Positions 58,282 through 64,000 of a stretch of 64,000 nucleotides of DNA are shown piece by piece. Made by a program: the position numbers and the translations under genes. Numbering within the stretch: position 1 is the first letter of the stretch; each line of letters starts with the position of its first letter. The DNA is from Volucribacter psittacicida (GTDB lineage Bacteria; Pseudomonadota; Gammaproteobacteria; Enterobacterales; Pasteurellaceae). Where the stretch lies: assembly GCF_004339025.1 (NCBI RefSeq), contig NZ_SMFT01000002.1, forward strand, positions 648,835 to 712,834, read 5' to 3'. The notes under the pieces were generated by a model. The model had not been told where the DNA came from. It did no database searches and saw nothing but the letters and a program-made list of their open reading frames with translations.

Positions 58282-58813
58282 TTGTCGTGAAATTATGTTT
58301 ACATTGTTTATTAGCACATTGATAATGTGCGTTTTTTTTCTCAATGCTTAAGGGATAATGGCATTGTGGGCAAGCCAACGCGATGGGCTGACTTGGCAAG
58401 GTAAATTTGCATTTGGGATAACGATCACAAGCATAAAAAGTTTTTCCTTGCCGTCCACGGCGAGCCACTAAATGCCCTTGTTGACATTCAGGGCAATCAA
58501 TTTGCTCTTGAGGTGTTTCATTGGGATTATCTTGCACAATAAAATGGCAGGCAGGATAATGGCTACAACCAATAAACATACCAAAATGCCCTTGTTTAAG
58601 GACGAGAGAATGCCCACATTCAGGGCATTTTTCATCAAGATGTTTAATGATTTTGCTTTCTGGCGAATGATGTAATGGTTGTAAGTAATCGCATTGCGGA
58701 TAGGCACTACAACCTAAAAATAAGCCTTTTTTGCCTTGTTTTATCTGCAATGTTGAGCCACATTGAGGACAGCGATGTGTCTGTTTTGTTGGCGTAAAAA
58801 GCGGATTTGCCAT
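58271..58813 (-). CDS. yrdD: YrdD-like topoisomerase-type C4 zinc-finger protein
   Basis: This 180-residue protein consists of four C4 zinc modules like those at the C-terminus of topoisomerase I: CPQCGSTL...CSAYPQC, CPECGHSL...CSHYPAC, CPECQQGH...CDRYPKC and CPQCHYPL...CANKQC. The function is not established; it probably binds single-stranded nucleic acid. It is in its usual place between dprA and tsaC. Confidence 0.92.
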
Positions 58814-58896
58814 ATTGATTTGTTGTGATTATGCAAGGGGTTATTGATCCTGAGGTTATGCTAACGTTTTTTCTTTCATTATGCAAAACCAATTCG

Positions 58897-60006
58897 TTAG
58901 CATCGTTTATATAATCCCTCTTGTTCACTGATTAAGGCTTGTAATTCTAACGCCAGTAATTGGGTTAGTAATTGCTCTATAGGTAAATTTATTTTTTCTG
59001 AAAGCTGATCAAGGCTAATACCATTATAGGGAATATGGGCGAAAAGCTCGGGGTATTCTGGCGATATTGTTGGGGGATTTTTAGGGGGTGTTTGTTGGGC
59101 GGTATGACTGAGGTTAATGCTTGTGGGAGCTTGAGGGTAGTGAGAGAGATTTTCAATAATATCTGATACGTTTTCTACCAGCATAGCACCTTGTTTTATG
59201 AGTTTATGGCAACCTTGGCTAAACTCACTTTGAATTTGGCTTGGGAGAGCAAAAATATCACGATTTTGTTCTAGGGCATACCTTGCGGTAATGAGCGAAC
59301 CGCTACGTTCATTGGCTTCAATGACCAGCGTGGCTAGGGATAATCCGCTAATAATACGGTTGCGACGAGGAAAGTTTTTGGCAACAGGTGCTTGTTGCGG
59401 TAGAAACTCGGAAATTAATGCCCCTTGATTGGCAAGGATATGTTGGGCAAGTTGTTGATGTTTTGTGGGGTAAATATTGTCTAATCCGCTACCTAATACC
59501 GCAATGGTTTGCCCTTGTTGGGCGACTACTGCTTGATGTGCGAAGCCATCAATGCCTAAGGCTAATCCACTGGTAATGATAAACCCCGCTGCACAGAGCT
59601 CAGAGGCAAAATATTTTGCCCAATATTCCCCATAACTTGAGCAATGACGGCTACCTACGATAGCGATTTGTGGCTGTGAAAGACAAGTTAAATTGCCTTT
59701 TATAAACAAGACTGGTGGTGGACTATAAATTTGTTGCAATAAATAAGGATAATCCTGTTGCAGAAAATGGATAATATGTTGATCGGGCTGTTGTTGCCAT
59801 TGTAGCGCAGGTTCAATATATTGCATTTTGGGGTGAAACCAGGCTTGAATTTGGTTGGCTTGCCAACCGATTTGTTGGAAAGCGGCTTGATCGTAATCAA
59901 GAAGATCGCTGGTGCGGACTTGCTGGAGTAAACGATGTATTGTGGGCAAGTTGAGCTGGGGAATTTGTAATAGGCGTAATAAAACGGCAAGATCCTGATT
60001 TGGCAT
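58897..60006 (-). CDS. dprA: DNA-processing protein DprA (Smf)
   Basis: This 369-residue protein loads RecA onto incoming single-stranded DNA during natural transformation. The Rossmann core shows VGSRHCSSYGEYWA (about 117-130), SGLALGIDGFAHQ, VLGSGLDNIYP and the RNRIISGLS motif; a C-terminal winged helix (DML1-like, about 310-365) follows a proline-rich linker. It is a member of the competence regulon in Haemophilus, and a CRP-S type site lies 85 bp upstream here. Confidence 0.96.
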   Translation of the reverse strand: MPNQDLAVLLRLLQIPQLNLPTIHRLLQQVRTSDLLDYDQAAFQQIGWQANQIQAWFHPKMQYIEPALQWQQQPDQHIIHFLQQDYPYLLQQIYSPPPVLFIKGNLTCLSQPQIAIVGSRHCSSYGEYWAKYFASELCAAGFIITSGLALGIDGFAHQAVVAQQGQTIAVLGSGLDNIYPTKHQQLAQHILANQGALISEFLPQQAPVAKNFPRRNRIISGLSLATLVIEANERSGSLITARYALEQNRDIFALPSQIQSEFSQGCHKLIKQGAMLVENVSDIIENLSHYPQAPTSINLSHTAQQTPPKNPPTISPEYPELFAHIPYNGISLDQLSEKINLPIEQLLTQLLALELQALISEQEGLYKRC

Positions 60007-60090
60007 AATATTAGTTCATTGGGTAAAACATAGTATTAGCTTAAAAGGGTGATCAAAATAAGGCGAGAATTTTATGCCATCAGCATTTAT

Positions 60091-60112
60091 TTTTGGAATA
60101 GGCATCGCAAAA
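60091..60112 (-). promoter_or_regulatory. CRP-S (Sxy-dependent) competence site upstream of dprA
   Basis: On the minus strand the 22-bp site begins TTTTGCGAT and ends ATTCCAAAA. The left half is identical to the CRP-S consensus half site (T-T-T-T-G-C-G-A-T), and the total length is the canonical 22 bp. It lies 85 bp before the dprA start. The 359-bp gap between dprA and the NSS transporter holds this site, the transporter promoter and no gene. Confidence 0.7.
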
Positions 60113-60300
60113 TGCTAAAAAAATGATGACTTTTTCAATAAAAAGTACATTTTTTGTTGTGTTTTTGTTTAGAAGTTTATGGCGATAAATAAAGAGATAA
60201 TAAGCGTTTTATTTTGATAATAAATAATTTCTTAGAATGTATCACTAAAATTTTCGCTTTTTTATGGTATTAATCTCTAGGTAAGTCTATTTTTAATCAT

Positions 60301-60328
60301 TTGACAATATTTTATATTGCTCTATATT
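60301..60328 (+). promoter_or_regulatory. Promoter of the NSS transporter gene
   Basis: -35 TTGACA (60301-60306) and -10 TATATT (60323-60328) have a 16-bp spacer and lie 38 bp before the start codon. Confidence 0.65.
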
Positions 60329-60365
60329 CATTGCTTTATTTGATTTTCATTCTAAGGAGCAAAAA

Positions 60366-61877
60366 ATGGCACAGTCCAATTCTAAGGTTCGTGAAACCTT
60401 TGCCGGGCGTAATGCCTTTATTTTAGCAGCGATAGGTTCCGCTGTTGGGTTGGGAAATATTTGGCGTTTCCCTTATGTGGCTTATGAAAATGGCGGTGGG
60501 GCATTTATTATCCCCTATATTATTGCTTTATTAACCGCAGGGATACCACTCTTATTTTTAGATTATGCCATTGGGCATAAATATCAAGCCTCAGCACCTT
60601 TAGCTTATCGCCGCTTAAATAAAAAATTTGAAATCTTTGGTTGGTGGCAGGTACTGATTAATATTGTTATCGGGCTTTATTATGCGGTCATTTTAGGTTG
60701 GGCTGCAATGTACACCTATTATTCTTTGAATAGTGCATGGGGTAATGATCCTGCCAGTTTCTTCTTCCATAATTTCTTAAAGATGTCGAGTGATGTGACG
60801 GTGGGGTTTGATTTTGTTGCCACCGTGGCTGGACCTTTAATTGGTGTATGGCTTGTCACCTTAGCCATTATGGCATTAGGGGTACAAAAAGGCATTAGTC
60901 GAGCCTCTTCTTTCTTTATGCCAATTTTGGTCGTAATGTTTTTTGCATTAGTCGTGAGTGCATTATTTTTACCGGGAGCAGCAAAAGGGCTTGATGCCTT
61001 ATTTACCCCTGATTGGTCAAAATTGTTTGAACCGACAGTTTGGGTTGCCGCTTATGGACAAATCTTTTTCTCATTATCTATTTGCTTCGGTATTATGATT
61101 ACCTATGCCTCTTATTTAAAGCGTAACTCGGACTTAACTGGCTCAGGTTTAGTGGTGGGCTTTGCCAATAGCTCTTTTGAATTATTAGCGGGTATTGGTG
61201 TATTTGCGGCATTAGGTTTTATGGCATTATCCGCAGGTAAAGAAGTGAGCGAAGTGGCAACCTCTGGTATTGGTTTAGCCTTTATCGCTTTCCCTGCAAT
61301 TATTGATCAAGCACCTTTTGGGGCGGTAATTGGCGTGTTATTCTTTGGGTCTTTAGTTGTTGCCGCGTTAACTTCCTTTATGTCAGTATTAGAAGTGATT
61401 ATTGCTTCGGTACAAGATAAGATCAAAATGAACCGCATTGGGGCAACATTCTTGGTCGGTGTGCCTATGATGATCGTTTCTACCTTATTATTTGGCACCA
61501 CCACAGGTTTACCAGTTTTAGATGTACTTGATAAATTTGTGAATAACTTTGGTATTGTGGCGGTAGCGTTAGTCTCTACCTATGCCTTATTATTAACCGA
61601 ATCCTTATCTAAATTAGCTGCACATAGCAATAAAACTTCTTCCTTTAAATTAGGTATGGGCTGGCGTATTTGTGCAGGCGCATTAACACCTATAGTGTTG
61701 GTCTATATGTTATTTACTGAAATTAGCAAAGTATTAACGGAAGGGTATGGCGGCTATCCTCACTGGTTTATTGATACCTTCGGTTGGGGAATGGCGATAG
61801 GTTTAGTGATCATTGCGTATTTATTAACACGCCTTGCGTGGAAACATGAGGATAAATTTGTGGAGGAAAAAGAATGA
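60366..61877 (+). CDS. Sodium-dependent transporter of the NSS/SNF family
   Basis: This 503-residue protein has eleven to twelve helices. The NSS signature is at the start: [20 protein letters not shown] in family form (about 18-37), with the unwound helix 1 that binds sodium and substrate, and helix 6 near [17 protein letters not shown]. Substrates are amino acids; bacterial relatives include MhsT and MetP. The stop overlaps a 30-residue MetS-like gene, which favours a methionine/alanine importer of the MetPS type. Confidence 0.9.
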   Translation: MAQSNSKVRETFAGRNAFILAAIGSAVGLGNIWRFPYVAYENGGGAFIIPYIIALLTAGIPLLFLDYAIGHKYQASAPLAYRRLNKKFEIFGWWQVLINIVIGLYYAVILGWAAMYTYYSLNSAWGNDPASFFFHNFLKMSSDVTVGFDFVATVAGPLIGVWLVTLAIMALGVQKGISRASSFFMPILVVMFFALVVSALFLPGAAKGLDALFTPDWSKLFEPTVWVAAYGQIFFSLSICFGIMITYASYLKRNSDLTGSGLVVGFANSSFELLAGIGVFAALGFMALSAGKEVSEVATSGIGLAFIAFPAIIDQAPFGAVIGVLFFGSLVVAALTSFMSVLEVIIASVQDKIKMNRIGATFLVGVPMMIVSTLLFGTTTGLPVLDVLDKFVNNFGIVAVALVSTYALLLTESLSKLAAHSNKTSSFKLGMGWRICAGALTPIVLVYMLFTEISKVLTEGYGGYPHWFIDTFGWGMAIGLVIIAYLLTRLAWKHEDKFVEEKE

Positions 61878-61966
61878 GTTTAACCGCAATCATTATGATG
61901 AGTATTGCTTTAGTGATTATTTGGGGCGGTTTATTGCTTGCCATTAAACGCTTACCAAAAGAATAA
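61874..61966 (+). CDS. MetS-like small subunit of the NSS transporter
   Basis: A 30-residue protein ([18 protein letters not shown]..., ending AIKRLPKE) with a single membrane helix starts in the stop codon of the transporter gene (ATGA). Its size, single helix and charged end match MetS, the small subunit required by MetP in Corynebacterium, and similar tiny proteins accompany NSS genes in many bacteria. The preceding AAAAAGA region is only a weak Shine-Dalgarno sequence, so it relies on coupling. Confidence 0.82.
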   Translation: MSLTAIIMMSIALVIIWGGLLLAIKRLPKE

Positions 61967-61980
61967 AAACTTTTGCAGAA

Positions 61981-62016
61981 TTGACCGCACTTGGGTGATA
62001 AAGTGCGGTCAAATTT
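61981..62016. terminator. Terminator formed by a perfect uptake-signal pair
   Basis: TTGACCGCACTT (61981-61992), an 8-nt loop and AAGTGCGGTCAA (62001-62012) form a perfect 12-bp stem followed by ATTTT. It ends the transporter operon. Confidence 0.88.
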
Positions 62017-62034
62017 TAGAATATTTTTGATTTC

Positions 62035-62140
62035 TATCACCCCACTTTGAAATAATCCAGCGTTGGCATATCTTGCCGTACTATGTGTATTGTTTTCGTC
62101 ATACCGCCTTATCTTATTTTTACATTGAAACCATTGTAAC
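62035..62140. repeat. Correia-like repeat, full-length copy 5
   Basis: It starts TATCACCCCACTTTGAAATA, has the core CCAGCGTTGGCATATCTTGC, then CGTACTATGTGTATTGTTTT and ATACCGCCTTATCTTATTTT, and ends ACATTGAAACCATTGTA. About 106 bp. The gap 61967-62308 holds this element, the terminator and no gene. Confidence 0.65.
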
Positions 62141-62308
62141 TATTCCAGACGAATAAGAAGATAAACAAAAGCTCAAAAAATGTTCGTTTTCCAAAAGTAC
62201 TATAGTACTTTTTGTTATTTACTTGATGTAAATAACAAAACAAATCTGATTAAACAGTTTATTGTCAGAGTTTTATCCAAATCTTTTATTTTATCTAAGG
62301 TAATTTTT

Positions 62309-62689
62309 ATGGAGCGTTCAATGGAAAAATACGTTAATTTACTTTGCTTTGAAGTTAAAAGCGAGATTAAAACCGAAAATCCTGATCAGTTAGCACCTTA
62401 CTTTCTCTATATCGGAGATGATGCAGGCTATAAAGTAGAGAAGAAAGCGGATAACTTGCTTTGCATTACACGTGTACTGGTTTTTCCAGAGGGGAAAGAA
62501 GATGTAGAATTGGCGAGAGTAAAGGAGCGTAGACTTATCGAACGCAAAATGCATCACGATAAATTAGTCGGCGAAGTTGTGAATGTTGACATAACACTTA
62601 TTAATACTATTCCTTTTCCTATCGAAGAGCTATCACCTCGTAGTCCTGTCTATTTTCAACATTACTTTGGAGACGATAATGATGAATAA
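62309..62689 (+). CDS. Hypothetical protein, about 126 residues
   Basis: I do not recognise this soluble protein. It starts MERSMEKYVNLLCFEVKSEIK (start at 62309 with CTAAGG upstream; 62321 is an alternative) and has a compact alpha/beta pattern (PYFLYIGDDAGYKVEKKADNL cut here, then DITLINTIPFPIEEL). The open frame extends upstream to 62180 but that part lacks a conserved look. It overlaps the start of the Sel1-repeat gene, so the two are an operon and may work together. Confidence 0.65.
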   Translation: MERSMEKYVNLLCFEVKSEIKTENPDQLAPYFLYIGDDAGYKVEKKADNLLCITRVLVFPEGKEDVELARVKERRLIERKMHHDKLVGEVVNVDITLINTIPFPIEELSPRSPVYFQHYFGDDNDE

Positions 62690-63542
62690 TATATCAACAA
62701 AATTATTCAGCCTGATCTTGCTCACTGTGAGTGTAAATGCTATCGCAGCGGATAATAATTACCTTGAAGAAGCCAAAAAGGGGGATCGCTTGGCTATGAG
62801 CATAATTGCAGATCAGTACTGCAAAGAGGGTAATTACCGCGAGTCCTTATATTGGCGAGAACAACAAATTAACTCAAAGCAACAGCAATTACGGCAATCA
62901 GACATCACTGAACAACAAAAGCAGAAAATTCAGGTATTTCTTGAATTTGATAAAATGCAATTAGCTGACAGCTATGCTAAGGGAAGCTGTGATCCCTATC
63001 AAAAACCAATTAAGCAACTGTTTTTGCCCGATTATCAATTGGCGTTACGTTGGTATCAAGATTTAAGCTTCACTAAAAATCCGCAGTCAAGTTGGCCTTA
63101 TAGCGCAAAGTTTAAGATGGCTGAAATTTATTTTTGGGGAGAAGGTGGGGTGAAACAAGATGTATTTAAAGCCAAAATATACTATAAAGAGCTTGCTGAA
63201 ATTCCAGATAATGTTATTCAAACATTAGCTGAAAAGGATAAGCTTTCAGCTCTCCAAGAAACACGTGGAAATGCACGTATGCGTCTAGCACAAATGCATT
63301 TTATAGGGAAGTATGCTAGCCAAGATGATCAACAAGCCTATTTTTGGGCGAAAAAAGGGCTAGAGGATAATAACCCTTATGCTGTTATCATTCTTGCCAT
63401 ATTAGAATATCAAGGTTCAGGTACTGCCCAGAATAAAACACGGGCAGTGCAGTTGATAAAAAAGGTTTGTGATATTGAGGGTGATGAATATGCTTGTTTA
63501 TTATATCAACAGATGAAAGCCAATCGCCCAGTACCTCGATAA
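62679..63542 (+). CDS. Exported Sel1/TPR-like repeat protein
   Basis: This protein of about 287 residues has a signal peptide (cut near VNAIAA) and helical repeats of the Sel1 type: KMAEIYFWGEGGVKQDVFKA, then MRLAQMHFIGKYASQDDQQA and ILAILEYQGSGTAQNKTRA. Such repeats bind proteins and are found in exported scaffold or effector-associated proteins. GGAGA (62669-62673) sits 5-6 bp before ATG 62679; ATG 62682 is equally possible. It overlaps the unknown upstream gene. Function not known. Confidence 0.8.
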   Translation: MMNNISTKLFSLILLTVSVNAIAADNNYLEEAKKGDRLAMSIIADQYCKEGNYRESLYWREQQINSKQQQLRQSDITEQQKQKIQVFLEFDKMQLADSYAKGSCDPYQKPIKQLFLPDYQLALRWYQDLSFTKNPQSSWPYSAKFKMAEIYFWGEGGVKQDVFKAKIYYKELAEIPDNVIQTLAEKDKLSALQETRGNARMRLAQMHFIGKYASQDDQQAYFWAKKGLEDNNPYAVIILAILEYQGSGTAQNKTRAVQLIKKVCDIEGDEYACLLYQQMKANRPVPR

Positions 63543-63679
63543 GGCTTATCAATATAATGTTGTTATTTTGTTTATTAAAAGTCAAAGAAATAATTTGATT
63601 ATTTATAAGCTAAAATAGCCTAATTAATCAACAAATGGCACTAAAAAAGAAATTTTTTGAAAAAAAGTGAAAAAAGCAC

Positions 63680-63707
63680 TTGCAAGGAAAAATGAAATCA
63701 CTATAAT
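63680..63707 (+). promoter_or_regulatory. rRNA operon promoter
   Basis: -35 TTGCAA (63680-63685) and -10 TATAAT (63702-63707) have a 16-bp spacer. A GC-rich discriminator (ACGCCCCAC) follows, as in stringently controlled rrn promoters, and an A-rich UP-element-like stretch precedes it (63643-63676). Confidence 0.85.
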
Positions 63708-63718
63708 ACGCCCCACAC

Positions 63719-63779
63719 AACGACGCTGTAGTTGATAAGATGAAAAATCAGCGTCGTTTTTCTTTCTGAATAGAAAGTT
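63719..63779 (+). promoter_or_regulatory. rrn leader hairpin resembling a terminator
   Basis: ACGACGCTG (from about 63720) pairs with CAGCGTCGT (about 63749-63757) over a ~20-nt loop and is followed by TTTTTCTTTC. Shape and T-run are those of an intrinsic terminator placed between the rrn promoter and boxA. Confidence 0.6.
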
Positions 63780-63791
63780 GTTCTTTAACAA
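63779..63791 (+). promoter_or_regulatory. boxA antitermination element of the rrn leader
   Basis: TTGTTCTTTAACA matches the conserved rrn boxA (TGCTCTTTAACA) at all but one or two positions. The NusB-NusE complex binds this RNA to permit full-length rRNA transcription. Confidence 0.75.
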
Positions 63792-63909
63792 ATGAATCAG
63801 ACAATCTGTGTGGGCACTCGTGTGCTTGAGTTTGAAAATATTGAAAATTTTAGATTTAACATACCAGTGCTGAGCAATTTATTTGAAGTCAGTATTGAGT
63901 GGAGAGATT

Positions 63910-64000
63910 AAACTGAAGAGTTTGATCATGGCTCAGATTGAACGCTGGCGGCAGGCTTAACACATGCAAGTCGAACGGTAACGGGAAAGAAACTTGTTTC
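63910..64000 (+). rRNA. rrs: 16S ribosomal RNA, 5' end, cut by the window edge
   Basis: The sequence beginning AAACTGAAGAGTTTGATCAT and continuing with GGCTCAGATTGAACGCTGGC is the universal bacterial 16S start; GGCAGGCTTAACACATGCAA and GTCGAACGGTAACGGGAAAG follow the Pasteurellaceae pattern. Only the first 91 nt are inside the window. Confidence 0.97.

Noticed and set aside
62180..62308. Extended N-terminus of the unknown protein before the Sel1-repeat gene
   Set aside because: The extension has no ribosome-binding site, and a good one (CTAAGG) precedes the start at 62309.

Overview
The window comes from a low-GC gammaproteobacterium of the family Pasteurellaceae. The evidence is the many copies of the Haemophilus-type DNA uptake signal AAGTGCGGT/ACCGCACTT (roughly twenty exact copies), a gene order typical of the family (mioC-oriC-mnmG-rsmG-atp; def-fmt-rsmB-trkA-mscL; dprA-yrdD-tsaC-aroE), and the start of a Pasteurellaceae-like 16S rRNA gene at the right edge. 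Genus and species cannot be decided from the window alone.

Layout. 1-3.5 kb is accessory: the end of an HxlR regulator, a small membrane protein, a CDF metal transporter divergent from a CadR/PbrR-type MerR regulator, and a rhodanese plus an AhpD-like protein divergent from an AraC regulator. This stretch carries uptake signals of Neisseriaceae (Simonsiella/Kingella dialects). 3.5-14.1 kb is the replication origin and core: mioC, an oriC with three perfect DnaA boxes and many GATC sites, mnmG, rsmG and the nine-gene ATP synthase operon. 14.2-17.8 kb is the selenocysteine set: selC (minus strand), selA, selB. 17.8-24.8 kb is a TetR-controlled YhiI-RbbA-YhhJ type ABC efflux system with its own outer-membrane channel. 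24.8-39.7 kb is an accessory transport island: XRE regulator, opacity-type porin, lipoproteins, a NikA/DppA-type binding protein, a COG3910 ATPase, a DMT transporter with a Fur-like box, an SbmA/YddA-like ABC protein with DUF421 and DUF3290 partners, a TonB siderophore receptor with a Fur-like box, and the permeases plus fused double ATPase that probably serve the distant binding protein. Inside this island sits a type III toxin-antitoxin locus (toxI repeats, terminator, toxN), the most interesting element of the window. 39.9-52.5 kb is mostly core: a DeoR regulator and glmS, an MscS channel, a lysophospholipase-like hydrolase, asd, FetAB, mscL, trkA-rsmB-fmt-def. 52.7-56.8 kb is a PmrAB-like two-component system with eptA and dgkA. 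56.9-60.0 kb holds aroE, tsaC, yrdD and dprA, with a competence (CRP-S) site upstream of dprA. 60.4-62.0 kb is an NSS transporter with a 30-residue MetS-like partner. 62.3-63.5 kb holds an unknown protein and a Sel1-repeat protein, followed by an rrn promoter, leader and the 5' end of 16S rRNA.

Across the whole window an intergenic palindromic repeat family with TATAGTYGT-type ends recurs at least nine times. Its core resembles the Correia elements of Neisseria as I remember them. Together with the neisserial uptake signals, this suggests repeated DNA exchange with Neisseriaceae sharing the same (perhaps oral) habitat. That last step is inference.
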